From positions 3,686,869 through 3,750,868 of the forward strand of contig NZ_KI911563.1 in the NCBI RefSeq assembly GCF_000515335.1: a stretch of 64,000 nt of DNA, given 5' to 3'. The notes under the pieces are model-generated. The model was given only the letters and a program-made list of their open reading frames with translations, did not search any database and was not told the origin of the DNA. This stretch comes from Cohnella panacarvi Gsoil 349 (GTDB taxonomy: Bacteria; Bacillota; Bacilli; Paenibacillales; Paenibacillaceae). This document shows, piece by piece, positions 25,471 to 34,255 of this stretch; positions within the stretch are counted from its first letter, which is position 1, and each line of letters begins with the position of its first letter. Both the position numbers and the translations under genes were made by a program.

Positions 25471-26357
25471 TAACGGCATGTGATGCCGCTAATGCGCCGA
25501 AGCTGTGCGAATGCGCGAGTTAGCGGCATGTGGTGCCGCTAATGCGCCGAAGCTACCTGAATGAGCGAGTTAACGGCATGTGATGCCGTTAATGCGCCGA
25601 AGTTGTGCGAATGCGTGAGTTAGCGGCATGTGGTACCGCTCATGCGCTGAAGTTGTGCGAATGCGCTTGTTAGCGGCATGTGGTACCGCTCATGCGCCGA
25701 AGTTGTGCAAATGTGCGAGTTAGCGGCATGTGGTGCCGCTAATGCGCTGAAGTTGTGCGAATGCGCTTGTTAGCGGCATGTGGTGCCGCTAATGCGCCGA
25801 AGCTGCCTGAATGAGCGAGTTAACGGCATGTGATGCCGCTAATGCGCCGAAGCTGCCTGAATGAGCGAGTTAACGGCATGTGGTGCCGCTAATGCGCTGA
25901 AGTTGTGCGAATGAGCTTGTTAGCGGCATGTGGTGCCGCTAATGCGCCGAAGTTGTGCGAATGCGCGAGTTAACGGCATGTGATGCCGCAAATGCGCCCA
26001 AGCTACCCGAATGCGCGAGTTAGCGGCATGTGGTGCCGCTAATGCGCCGAAGTTGCCCGAATGCGCGGAATAGCGGCATGTGGTGCCGCTAATGCGCCGA
26101 GGCTGCCCGAATGCGCGAGTTAGCGGCATGTGGTGCCACTAATGCGCCGAAGCTGCCCGAATGCGCGAGTTAGCGGCATGTGGTGCCGCTAATGCGCCGA
26201 GGCTGCCCGAAAGTGCGAGTTAACGGCATGTGATGCCGCAAATGCGCCCAAGCTGCCCGAAAGTGCGAGTTAACGGCATGTGATGCCGCAAATGCGCCCA
26301 AGCTACCCGAATGCGCGAGTTAGCGGCATGTGGTGCCGCTAATGCGCCGAAGTTGCC
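25471..26357. repeat. Tandem array of 18 palindromic 50-bp units
   Basis: Units start every 50 bp at 25471, 25521 and so on to 26321, without one insertion or deletion. Each begins TA(G/A)CGGCATGTG(G/A)TGCC, then GCTA, a hairpin with the stem AGCGGCA/TGCCGCT and a 5-nt loop, followed by a 29-bp spacer that has AATGCGC at unit positions 21 and 40. Bases 3 and 13 vary together (A with A, G with G) in 17 of 18 units, defining two subfamilies. Units 11, 16 and 17 form a third type with TGCCGCAAATGCGCCCA. The period of 50 is not a multiple of 3 and there is no protein here. The array lies between the divergent parB-like and M48 genes. Confidence 0.97.
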
Positions 26358-26438
26358 GCTATACTGCTGCCGAAGTCGATTGGCGGGAAGGAATAGGCTA
26401 TACTATTGCCAATCACTTCCTTAAGGGGAGACAACGAC

Positions 26439-27704
26439 GTGCGCAAACGTTCCGCGTTATTGAACGTATTCATCCTGTTCCTTCTATACGCTGCTGCAAT
26501 GGCCGTTTACGTTTGGTATACGTCCCCGAATAACGTGCCCGCAACCTATGCCGGTACCCCGGCCGATCCGGCGACCTTCTTCTCGCCCGAGCAATTGCGG
26601 GATAGCCAATCGCTTAACGCGGCTCGTTACTGGCTATTTTTCATAAGCAGTCCTTGGGAATGGTTCATCTACTTCGCGTTAATCGCCGGCGGTCTTGCGC
26701 GGTATTGGCGCGACGCGCTGGAGCGGCGCGGGCTGCCGGTCTATGTTCGGTTTCCGATATTCGTGCTGCTCGTCGATGCGGCGGCGTTCTTGCTCTATCT
26801 GCCTCTTCGGGTCATCGGGTTTACGATTTCCAAGCATTACGGGATATCGACGCAGCCGGTGTCCGGTTGGATTCGGGACAAGCTTGTCGCCTTCGGTATC
26901 GGTTACCTCACGTTGTTGGCGGTATCGGCTGTCGCGTTCTGGATCATCTCGCGGGGGGGACGGTGGTGGCTGAAGCTGTGGCTGCTTTCGATTCCTTTTA
27001 CCCTATTCATGATGTATATTCAACCGGTCGTCATCGACCCGTTATATAACGACTACTATCGATTGAAAGATCCCGTGCTGGAGCGAAAAATACTCGACCT
27101 GGCGCAGCGGGCGGACATTCCGGCGGATCGCGTGTACGAGGTCGATATGTCCGAGAAAACGAACGCGCTTAACGCCTACGTGAGCGGGCTCGGTTCGTCG
27201 CTGCGGATCGTGCTGTGGGATACGACGCTGAACAAGCTGAACGAGAAAGAGATATTGCTCATCATGGCGCACGAAATGGGACACTACGTCAAGCGCCATC
27301 TGGAGTGGAGCGCGGCGGGAGCGGTCGGCGGTTCCTTCGTCATGCTGGGCCTAGGCGGATGGCTATACGCGCGAATCGTGCGAAGGCGCGGCAGGCAGTG
27401 GGGTTTGCGTTCGCCGTCGGATTTGGCCGCGTTGCCGCTCGCATTGCTGCTCCTGTCCGTTCTCTCGTTCGCATCCATGCCGGTATCGAACGCGATATCG
27501 CGCCAGGCGGAATCGGCAGCGGACGCTTATGCGCTCGAATTGATCGGGAGCGCGGAGGGGTCGGTCACGATGAATCAGACGATGGCGGTCGTCTCGCTGA
27601 GCGATATTCATCCGCCTTTGCTCGTCCAATGGTTCCGGAGCACGCATCCGAGCGATATGGAGCGAATCGTGCAGGCGCTCGACTTCGGGAAGACCCATGA
27701 GTGA
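26439..27704 (+). CDS. M48-family membrane metallopeptidase (Ste24/HtpX-like), 421 aa
   Basis: Zinc motif HEMGH (about residues 278-282) with the third ligand Glu in AESAADAYAL. Several membrane helices lie before the motif and two after. The order of helices, an N-terminal extension and the motif before the last pair resemble CAAX-protease Ste24. It would degrade or process membrane proteins. GTG 26439 is chosen because AAGGGGA lies 9 nt upstream; the open frame reaches back to 26406. It overlaps the next gene by 8 nt. Confidence 0.92.
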   Translation: MRKRSALLNVFILFLLYAAAMAVYVWYTSPNNVPATYAGTPADPATFFSPEQLRDSQSLNAARYWLFFISSPWEWFIYFALIAGGLARYWRDALERRGLPVYVRFPIFVLLVDAAAFLLYLPLRVIGFTISKHYGISTQPVSGWIRDKLVAFGIGYLTLLAVSAVAFWIISRGGRWWLKLWLLSIPFTLFMMYIQPVVIDPLYNDYYRLKDPVLERKILDLAQRADIPADRVYEVDMSEKTNALNAYVSGLGSSLRIVLWDTTLNKLNEKEILLIMAHEMGHYVKRHLEWSAAGAVGGSFVMLGLGGWLYARIVRRRGRQWGLRSPSDLAALPLALLLLSVLSFASMPVSNAISRQAESAADAYALELIGSAEGSVTMNQTMAVVSLSDIHPPLLVQWFRSTHPSDMERIVQALDFGKTHE

Positions 27705-28434
27705 ACGGTTGATCGAGCTTTATTTGCCAGCAGGCGTAGCGACGTCGCCGATGTTCATGGAGCGGCTGCGTCAGGTGGTCGAGCGGGGGATCGAGGAAAC
27801 CGGGGCGATCGTCCGTTCTTCTCTGTCGTTCCCGTACGGCGACAACGAGCGGTCGCTCTTCGGCCAGCTGAGGGAAGTCGGCCGCGATTTGAGATTAAGG
27901 GATCGCCGGCTCGATGGCTCGCTTGGGGGCAACCGGCTGCTTGGAATGATCGACGAGAGTAGGCGCGCACTTCGGGGAGACTTCATGCCTGCCCGTACGA
28001 TCATTGTCGGCCATAGCGCCGGAGGCGTGGCGGCCGTGCACGCGGCGCGGCTGCTGTATGCGCGCGACGGCGGGTTACCTCCGCTCGTCGTCATGATCGG
28101 TTCTCCCCGTTGCCGCATTCCGGACGAGCTGCGCGAGCAAGTGCTGTACGTCTATGCCGCGCGGTCCGATTCGCAAGGGGCTGGATGGATAAGCGCGAAG
28201 CTCCTCGACCCGATTACGCGTCTAGGCTCGTTCGGCGGATGGCATACCGGCAGATGGAGATTGCCGCGCTGGCAGATGGACAAGCATGCGCCTGTTCATG
28301 CGAGCGGGCTGCGGATCGTCGGGGGGCATGCGGATTATTTTCGAGAACAGCATCCGTACGTGAACGCGAGGGGACTTTCGAATATGGCTGTAACCGCTGA
28401 AGCCGTCATAAAATGGCTAAAACAGCGCCTATAA
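27697..28434 (+). CDS. Alpha/beta-hydrolase-fold protein (lipase-like GHSAGG), 245 aa
   Basis: The nucleophile elbow GHSAGGVAAVHAAR is at about residue 107 and a late His (GGHADYF) could complete a Ser-His-Asp triad. There is no signal peptide. The ATG lies within the end of the M48 gene (8-nt overlap), so translational coupling and a common function in envelope lipid or protein turnover are plausible but not proved. Substrate unknown. Confidence 0.75.
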   Translation: MSERLIELYLPAGVATSPMFMERLRQVVERGIEETGAIVRSSLSFPYGDNERSLFGQLREVGRDLRLRDRRLDGSLGGNRLLGMIDESRRALRGDFMPARTIIVGHSAGGVAAVHAARLLYARDGGLPPLVVMIGSPRCRIPDELREQVLYVYAARSDSQGAGWISAKLLDPITRLGSFGGWHTGRWRLPRWQMDKHAPVHASGLRIVGGHADYFREQHPYVNARGLSNMAVTAEAVIKWLKQRL

Positions 28435-28449
28435 TGACAATTTAGAGTG

Positions 28450-28479
28450 CTGACAGGCATTGGCCCGAGGCAGTACACT
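28450..28479 (+). promoter_or_regulatory. Candidate promoter of the fructokinase gene
   Basis: CTGACA (28450-28455) and TACACT (28474-28479) are separated by 18 bp and lie 41 bp before the start codon. Confidence 0.45.
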
Positions 28480-28520
28480 GGAGTAAGCAAGTTAACGGTT
28501 ATTCTATGGAGGGGTCGAAA

Positions 28521-29396
28521 TTGTTCATCGGGGCGGTAGAAGCGGGCGGAACGAAAATCGTCTGCGGCATCGGCAATGAGGCTGGAGAAGTGCTGGAACG
28601 GGTGAGCTTTTCGACGGAGCAGCCCGAGAAGACGATCGAACGCATCGTCGAATACTTTCGCGATAAGGACGTAGCGGCGATCGGATACGGTTCGTTCGGT
28701 CCCATTAATATTGACGCGGCCAGCCCGCAATACGGCTACGTCACGACGACGCCTAAACCGGGCTGGAGCAATTATCCGGTGTTGCCGGAGCTGAAGAAAG
28801 CGCTCGACGTTCCGTTCGGCTGGGACACGGACGTCAACGCGGCAGCGCTCGGCGAGGCGACTTGGGGCGCGGCCCAAGGGTTGGACAGTTGCTTGTACTA
28901 TACGATCGGCACCGGCGTCGGCGTAGGAGTGTATCTTGAAGACAGGCTGACGCACGGTCTTGTTCATCCCGAAGGCGGCCACGTACTGACGCGGCTGTAC
29001 CCGGGCGATACGTTCGAGGGCGTCTGCCCGTATCACGGCAATTGCCTGGAAGGCGTCGCCGCCGGACCGGCGATTCAAGCTCGCTGGGGCGTAAGAGCGG
29101 ACAAGCTGCCGGTCGACCATGAGGCATGGGAGATCGAAGCTTTCTATATCGGGCAAGCGATCGCTTCGGCGGTGCTGCTCGTGTCGCCTAAGCGAATCAT
29201 TCTCGGAGGCGGCGTCATGCACCAAAAGCAGCTGTTCCCGCTCATCCGCGAGCAAGTGCGCCGCAACTTGAACGGCTACGTTGGCGCGTCCGCGCTCGCT
29301 GAGAACATCGATGGCTACATCGTGCCGCCGGGCCTCGGCGACAACGCCGGCTTATGCGGCTCTATCGCGCTAGGGTTGCGGGCTCTGCAGGATTAG
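28521..29396 (+). CDS. ROK-family fructokinase (ScrK/GmuE-like), 291 aa
   Basis: The phosphate-binding opening GAVEAGGTKIVCGIG and the later IGTGVGVGVYL are ROK motifs. A structural zinc site is visible in HPEGGHVLTRLYPG followed by CPYHGNCLEG (His, Cys, His, Cys), as in bacterial fructokinases. It phosphorylates fructose or a related hexose with ATP. I prefer the TTG at 28521, which stands 6 nt after GGAGGGG; the ATG at 28506 would put the ribosome site inside the gene. It has its own promoter and terminator. Confidence 0.92.
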   Translation: MFIGAVEAGGTKIVCGIGNEAGEVLERVSFSTEQPEKTIERIVEYFRDKDVAAIGYGSFGPINIDAASPQYGYVTTTPKPGWSNYPVLPELKKALDVPFGWDTDVNAAALGEATWGAAQGLDSCLYYTIGTGVGVGVYLEDRLTHGLVHPEGGHVLTRLYPGDTFEGVCPYHGNCLEGVAAGPAIQARWGVRADKLPVDHEAWEIEAFYIGQAIASAVLLVSPKRIILGGGVMHQKQLFPLIREQVRRNLNGYVGASALAENIDGYIVPPGLGDNAGLCGSIALGLRALQD

Positions 29397-29431
29397 GACG
29401 CAAGTATAGTAATCATAGGGGCTATGTTAAC

Positions 29432-29471
29432 AATGCAGCTTGTGTCCGTTGGGATATGGGCTGCATTTTGT
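29432..29471 (+). terminator. Terminator after the fructokinase gene
   Basis: AATGCAGC pairs with GCTGCATT around a 20-nt loop and is followed by TTGTTTG. The following 150 bp up to the next gene are AT-rich and hold no other feature I can name. Confidence 0.6.
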
Positions 29472-29617
29472 TTGTCTCCCATTAGCGATATTTTTCTCAA
29501 GAGTTCTGTTTATTATTTAAGCATTTACTTTATAAAGAAAATGGTTTATTGTGGTTTTAGGGAAGACACGACAGGATCATAACGTTAAAGAAGCGATGAA
29601 TAAGGAGATGTATATTC

Positions 29618-30100
29618 ATGAGTAAAGTTCAGAGGATCACGCCTTCCTTATGGTTTGGCAACCAAGCGGAGGAAGCGATCAATCTGTATGTCTCGATTTT
29701 CGACAATTCAAAGATCGTACAAGCCACCCGATTCCGAGAAGGCGGACCCGGCCCGGAAGGAACGCTGATGTCTGCGATCTTCGAGCTTGAAGGGCAAAGG
29801 TTCATGGCTCTGAACGGAGGTCCGCAATTTGCGTTTTCGGAGGCCATCTCGTTCTTCGTCAGCTGCGACACGCAGGAGGAGATCGATGATTTATGGGCGA
29901 AGCTGACGGCGAACGGCGGGGAAGAAGGAAGATGCGGTTGGTTAAAGGACAAATTCGGCGTATCCTGGCAAATCATCCCTTCCGTCTTGGGCGACATGTT
30001 GAACGACGAGGATGCCGACAAAGCGCAAAGGGCGATGCGCGCTATGCTCCAAATGAACAAGCTGGATATTCAACGGTTGGTAGAAGCTTATCAGGGTTAG
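29618..30100 (+). CDS. PhnB-like VOC-family protein, 160 aa
   Basis: Matches the PhnB/3-demethylubiquinone-methyltransferase-like VOC group: ITPSLWFGNQAEEAINLYVSIF, FMALNGGPQFAF, and GWLKDKFGVSWQIIP. Proteins of this kind are single-domain dimers of unknown substrate. AAGGAGATG precedes the ATG. It stands as a single gene and ends with a terminator shared with the converging ABC operon. Confidence 0.88.
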   Translation: MSKVQRITPSLWFGNQAEEAINLYVSIFDNSKIVQATRFREGGPGPEGTLMSAIFELEGQRFMALNGGPQFAFSEAISFFVSCDTQEEIDDLWAKLTANGGEEGRCGWLKDKFGVSWQIIPSVLGDMLNDEDADKAQRAMRAMLQMNKLDIQRLVEAYQG

Positions 30101-30123
30101 TCTACGTGGCTCCATAACGCACA

Positions 30124-30153
30124 AAGAGGTTGATCCTGTTGGATCGACCTCTT
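30124..30153. terminator. Bidirectional terminator
   Basis: AAGAGGTTGATCC pairs with GGATCGACCTCTT (one wobble pair, 4-nt loop), between the converging PhnB-like gene and the ABC operon. Confidence 0.7.
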
Positions 30154-30171
30154 GTTCTGAACGGACACCGC

Positions 30172-30966
30172 TCATGACCCCGTTGAGCGATAATGCCGCA
30201 CGCCGACGCGCCAGACGAGCAGGCACGGCACGATGAAGACGAAGCCGGCGAGCGGAGCGAGGGAGTACAGGAAGCCGACGCCCCCGCTGCCGTCCTCCGC
30301 CCTCCCCAGAATGTACATCAGCGGCAAGTAGTTAACGCAGCCGAACGGGATGACGAAAGTGAAAAACCGCGTGATCCACTTCTGATAGATCGAGATCGGA
30401 TATTGCGACATCTCGCGCCCGCCGTCCGTGAACACGTTGGCGACTTCGAGTCCTTGTATCGTCCAGAAGCTGAGCGCGGCCATAATCATGAAGATGCCGG
30501 TGAAGATGAACGTCCCGCTTGCGATCATCAGCGCCAACACGACGACCTTCCAAGCCGTCCAATCCACGGACAATCCGCTGATCGCCCAGCCGAGCACGAT
30601 CGCGCTTTGCAGCAGCCTTCCGATGCGGGTAAATTCGAACTTGGAGCCGAGCACCTGCAGTACCGTGCTGCGAGGCCGGACGAGCAACCGGTCGAACTCT
30701 CCGTTCACGATCAGCGTGGAGAACATATCGAATCCCCGCGATAAGCATTCGCTAAGCGCGAACGTCATATGAATGACCGCGAAGATAAGCGCGACCTCAT
30801 AGAAGTTCCAGCCCTCGATACTCCCGAATCGCTCGAAGAGGAAATACAACCCCGCCAAGCTGGTGAGCGGAATGAGGAATTGACCCGCCGACAGCAGCAA
30901 GAACGAAGCGCGGTATTGCAACTGCGACTTGAACAGGATTAAGCAATATTCGCCGAACAGCTTCAT
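30172..30966 (-). CDS. ABC-2-type exporter permease (DUF990-like), 264 aa
   Basis: Six hydrophobic segments are spread over the protein, starting MKLFGEYCLILFKSQLQYRA and with FDRLLVRPRSTVLQVLGS, the conserved loop of this permease family. It is the third gene of the operon ATPase-permease-permease. The start at 30966 has GGGAGGTTGAG before it; the open frame reaches 31077, but that extension is the shifted end of the preceding gene. The exported substrate is unknown; related systems are named after daunorubicin or Na+ export without firm proof. Confidence 0.87.
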   Translation of the reverse strand: MKLFGEYCLILFKSQLQYRASFLLLSAGQFLIPLTSLAGLYFLFERFGSIEGWNFYEVALIFAVIHMTFALSECLSRGFDMFSTLIVNGEFDRLLVRPRSTVLQVLGSKFEFTRIGRLLQSAIVLGWAISGLSVDWTAWKVVVLALMIASGTFIFTGIFMIMAALSFWTIQGLEVANVFTDGGREMSQYPISIYQKWITRFFTFVIPFGCVNYLPLMYILGRAEDGSGGVGFLYSLAPLAGFVFIVPCLLVWRVGVRHYRSTGS

Positions 30967-30971
30967 GCTTC

Positions 30972-31775
30972 TCAACCTCCCTGCACGACTACGCGCTTGA
31001 GCGCCGCTCGCATCGCGATCATCCCGAGGCCGACGAGAATGACGATCCATGCGAGCTGCTGCGGAAAGCTTAGCCAAGCGTCATGCGCCGAGATGTGGCC
31101 GGAGTAGACCCGGAACGGAAAGTCCGCTGTCCAATGGAACGGCAGCGCGTAGATGATATTCTGCAGCCAGCCGGGGAATAACGGAATCGGAACCGTTAAC
31201 CCGGCGAGAAATTCGCCCGATAAAGCGAACACCAGAAGCGACCCCGTCGGCGACATCGTGATGAACGTAGAGATATAGATCAGCATGGAGATGGCGACAA
31301 GGATGATCAGGCCGAGTATTAACGCGACGACGAACAGAATCAGATGAACAGGACTCGGCGGAAGCGACATGCGGTAAGGTTCGGGCAGCAGGAACGCGAT
31401 GAAGAGAACGGGGATGCATCGCATGATGGCGCTCGACAACCGCATGGCGAGAAGCTTGGCGAACCAGAAGCCGTAAGTGTTGGTCGGCCGGCATAATTCG
31501 TAGGCAATGTTGCCGGTCGTGATGAGCTGGAACAGCTCGTTGTCCCTGAACCATAACATGATGAGCGACAGACAAGCTTGCTGTAGCCATATGTAGGCGG
31601 CTAGTTGGGGGAGAGTGATCGGCATCTCGGCGCCGCCGTGACGATAGAAGGCCACTAGAATCATGATGAAAATAAGGCCGAAGAACAGTTGCGTAGCTAC
31701 CCCCGCCAGCGCCGCGATCCGATACTGCATTCCGTTAGCCATCCGGAGCTTGAAGACCGATACGTATGCCTTCAT
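30972..31775 (-). CDS. ABC-2-type exporter permease, 267 aa
   Basis: Second permease of the heterodimer, with six hydrophobic segments; it contains ITTGNIAYELCRPTNTYGFW, the counterpart of the loop found in the next permease. It overlaps the end of the ATPase gene by 4 nt (ATGA type) and precedes the other permease by 5 nt. Function follows the neighbours. Confidence 0.88.
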   Translation of the reverse strand: MKAYVSVFKLRMANGMQYRIAALAGVATQLFFGLIFIMILVAFYRHGGAEMPITLPQLAAYIWLQQACLSLIMLWFRDNELFQLITTGNIAYELCRPTNTYGFWFAKLLAMRLSSAIMRCIPVLFIAFLLPEPYRMSLPPSPVHLILFVVALILGLIILVAISMLIYISTFITMSPTGSLLVFALSGEFLAGLTVPIPLFPGWLQNIIYALPFHWTADFPFRVYSGHISAHDAWLSFPQQLAWIVILVGLGMIAMRAALKRVVVQGG

Positions 31776-32575
31776 GTGATTTGGTACTCCTTATACATCT
31801 GCACGATGACATCCTCGATCGACGCGTTATCCGCCGCGTATCGTCCCCTTAGATCCTCCACGCCGCCGTCGTACAGCAGCCGGCCTTTGCCGATAAGCAA
31901 GATGCGCTGGGCTAACGCCTCGATATCGTTCATATCGTGGGTCGTCAGAATGACGGTGACGCCTTTTTCCTTATTCATGACTTTAATGAAATCGCGTACG
32001 GCGAGCTTAGATACGGCATCGAGGCCGATCGTAGGCTCGTCGAGGAACAGAATGCTCGGGCTATGCAGCAGCGACGCCGCCAGCTCGCAGCGCATCCGCT
32101 GTCCGAGGCTTAACTGACGAACGGGAGTGTGTAGGATTCCGCTGAGGTCAAGCGTCTCCGTCAATAACGTTAAGTTGCCGCGATACTCGCTTTCGGGTAC
32201 GTCGTAAATATCCCGCAGCAGCTCGAAAGAGTCGATGACCGGCACGTCCCACCATAGCTGCGAGCGCTGTCCGAAGACGACGCCGATGTGCTTGACGTAC
32301 TTGACGCGGTCCTGCCATGGCGTGTATCCCATAATGCTGCAGGTACCGCTGTCGGGGACGAGAATGCCGCTCATGACTTTGATCGTCGTCGACTTTCCGG
32401 CGCCGTTCGGTCCGATGTAGCCGACGATTTCCCCTTGCCCGATCGAGAAGGAGATGTCGGAAAGCGCGGCGACATCCGTATACTCGCGGCGGAAAAGCGC
32501 CTTGAACGCGCTGCCGACCCCCGCGGTCCGCTTCGCCACCTTGAACGATTTGTTAATGCCGTTTACCGTGATCAT
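31772..32575 (-). CDS. ABC transporter ATP-binding protein of an ABC-2 exporter, 267 aa
   Basis: Walker A GPNGAGKSTT, Q-loop in VVFGQRSQLWW, signature LSLGQRMRCE, Walker B ILFLDEPTIGLD and the H-loop LTTHDM are all present. The DUF990-associated ATPase group has the same start ITVNGINKSFKVAKR. GGAGG stands 6 nt before the ATG. It is the first gene of a three-gene operon; no regulator is adjacent. The region upstream (32576-32810) has the inverted repeat AGGCTCCC/GGGAGCCT (32686-32706) and no gene. Confidence 0.92.
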   Translation of the reverse strand: MITVNGINKSFKVAKRTAGVGSAFKALFRREYTDVAALSDISFSIGQGEIVGYIGPNGAGKSTTIKVMSGILVPDSGTCSIMGYTPWQDRVKYVKHIGVVFGQRSQLWWDVPVIDSFELLRDIYDVPESEYRGNLTLLTETLDLSGILHTPVRQLSLGQRMRCELAASLLHSPSILFLDEPTIGLDAVSKLAVRDFIKVMNKEKGVTVILTTHDMNDIEALAQRILLIGKGRLLYDGGVEDLRGRYAADNASIEDVIVQMYKEYQIT

Positions 32576-32830
32576 TCAGAACCTCCTAAGATGGTTTGAA
32601 AGGCTGCCCCGGCTCCGGGAAGAGACAGGGAAAAGATATTACCATTCCGTCCTGATGACTGTCAATCCCTAGCAACAAAGACGAAAGGCTCCCAAATAGG
32701 GAGCCTCACAGATCTGTAGTCGAGACGCTGACAATAGCACGGAATACACTTATTTCGGCAAACCGGTCGCCTAAGTACCAATCAACAGCACGAATGGACC
32801 TCAGTCAAGAAAGTGGACACCCCGAATTGC

Positions 32831-33667
32831 TTAACTTACGCGTTTGTAATATAACGCTTCAAATTGCGTAGGCGACATATATCCCAAGGTGCCATGAATT
32901 CGTTTGCGGTTGTAAAACAGCTCAATATACTCAAACATTTCTTGTTGCGCCTGCGCTTTAGTATGGAATTTCGTACAGTAAACAAACTCTTTCTTCAGCA
33001 CACTGTGGAATGATTCAATACAGGCGTTGTCGTAGCAGTTCCCTTTGCGACTCATACTGGCTTTCATTCTGTACTTCTTCAATCGCTTGCGGTATTCGTC
33101 TGACGTGTACTGCGATCCGCGGTCGGAGTGATGAATGAGCTTGTGTTTAGGCTTCTGAGCGGCGTATGCGTTGTCTAGCGCTGCAAGCACCAGATCCTCT
33201 GTCATGCGGTCTCCAAGCTGCCAGCCCACGATTTTACGAGTGTACAAATCAAGGACGCTGGCGAGATACAGGCGGCCTTCACGGCAGGGAATATAGGTGA
33301 TGTCGGTTACCCAAACTTTGTTCGGTGCAGTGGTTTTGAAATTCTGCTTGAGCAGGTTTGGTGCAATCGGATTACTGTGATTCGAGTCTGTTGTGCAAAC
33401 CCGGAACTTCTTGGCGACGCAAGAACGCATCCCATTTTCCTTCATCAGTTTACTGACAAGACGGGTGGAGACTTGCCACCCCTCTTTGCGCAGCGTGTCC
33501 GTAATTTTGGGGCTTCCATAACGCTTTTTATTGTCGTGGAATAGCCAAGAGATACGCGCTAGCAGAGCCTTTCTCCGGAGCTGGTACCGATTCAAATTAG
33601 CCTTCTCAGAAAGCCACTTGTAGTAGCCGCTCCTTGAAACCTTTAGCACAATGCACATCTTCTCCAA
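32831..33667 (-). CDS. IS3-family transposase, OrfB catalytic part, 278 aa from its internal ATG
   Basis: The integrase core has DDE residues in [20 protein letters not shown] and [14 protein letters not shown], all intact. An HTH_21 region precedes it ([12 protein letters not shown]). In IS3 elements the active enzyme is the OrfAB fusion made by -1 frameshifting. Reading back in this frame to the slippery site (33745-33739) gives GSAHLREKE-like residues that join to orfA without a stop, so a full fusion is possible. The ATG used here is only the first internal one. Confidence 0.93.
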   Translation of the reverse strand: MEKMCIVLKVSRSGYYKWLSEKANLNRYQLRRKALLARISWLFHDNKKRYGSPKITDTLRKEGWQVSTRLVSKLMKENGMRSCVAKKFRVCTTDSNHSNPIAPNLLKQNFKTTAPNKVWVTDITYIPCREGRLYLASVLDLYTRKIVGWQLGDRMTEDLVLAALDNAYAAQKPKHKLIHHSDRGSQYTSDEYRKRLKKYRMKASMSRKGNCYDNACIESFHSVLKKEFVYCTKFHTKAQAQQEMFEYIELFYNRKRIHGTLGYMSPTQFEALYYKRVS

Positions 33668-33705
33668 TCGAAATTCAGAGCGATGATCTTCGATGAATTG
33701 GAACC

Positions 33706-34050
33706 TTAGTTCCTTTCTTTCCCGAAGATGTGCAGAGCCTTTTTTAAAATAGCAAGCTCCTCTTGCAGGTCAGCATTCAAGGCTTCTTGCTTTTGTTTAG
33801 CCAACTCCATCTCTCGCAACTGTTGCTCCAATTGACGGACTTTATCTGGTGAGGCTTGGATCTCTGTCTGCATCTCAGCTTGGATCTCAGTACGGTATTT
33901 TTGCTTCCAACCGTGCAATACGCCAGCTGAGATATCCAATTCACCGGCTATCTCCGGCATTGTCTTGGATTGCTCCAAAATGTACTTTACAGTTCTCTTT
34001 TTGAACTCCTCTGTGTATCGATTACGTGTTTGCTTTTCCATACAGGACAC
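33706..34050 (-). CDS. IS3-family transposase, OrfA DNA-binding part, 114 aa
   Basis: Helix-turn-helix ([20 protein letters not shown]) that recognises the element's ends, followed by a leucine-rich coiled coil (about 70-105) for dimerisation. The slippery heptamer AAAAAAG is at minus-strand positions 33745-33739, in the codons of LKKALH near the end of the frame, where a -1 shift gives OrfAB. If no shift occurs, translation ends after 8-10 further residues. Confidence 0.92.
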   Translation of the reverse strand: MSCMEKQTRNRYTEEFKKRTVKYILEQSKTMPEIAGELDISAGVLHGWKQKYRTEIQAEMQTEIQASPDKVRQLEQQLREMELAKQKQEALNADLQEELAILKKALHIFGKERN

Positions 34051-34221
34051 CTCTTCTCGTTAATGTAATTATCTAGTTACACTTAACGGGTGTCCACTTT
34101 ATATTCTAGTTCCAGAAGTACAGTTATAGTACCTTGGAGCGGGGGGGTGGGTGGTTTGTCTGTTAATCAGATGTATTCGGTGCAAGTAATGAGTTGAAGT
34201 GTGCGATTTGGCTTTAACTAA

Positions 34222-34236
34222 CTGTACTCTATGCAG
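34222..34236. repeat. Single copy of the CTGYAYTCTRTGCAG repeat
   Basis: CTGTACTCTATGCAG resembles the copies at 53599-53729. A shorter partial copy, CCAGAAGTACAG, lies at 34112-34123 right after the IS element, about 110 bp away. Confidence 0.45.
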
Positions 34237-34255
34237 TCGCGAGTCAGACGTAGCT

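Larger units (their letters stand above)
32811..34099 (-). mobile_element. IS3-family insertion sequence, about 1.29 kb, apparently intact
   Basis: Terminal inverted repeats AAGTGGACACCC (left, from 32811) and its complement GGGTGTCCACTT (right, to about 34099) flank the two overlapping frames orfA and orfB. The DDE residues are intact, and an A6G slippery site links the frames. I could not find a clear target-site duplication, so the outer boundary may be off by a few bases. It separates the ABC exporter operon from the sugar isomerase gene and interrupts no recognisable gene. Confidence 0.9.

Noticed and set aside
25920..26129. 69-residue ORF in the repeat array (minus strand)
   Set aside because: It is a translation of repeat units whose 50-bp length shifts the frame at every unit; no ribosome site.
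25471..26357. CRISPR array
   Set aside because: All parts of the 50-bp unit recur, including the 29-bp between palindromes; there are no unique spacers and no cas genes.
33739..34050. Broken transposase (two frames)
   Set aside because: The split into orfA and orfB is normal for IS3 elements and the A6G slippery site explains it.
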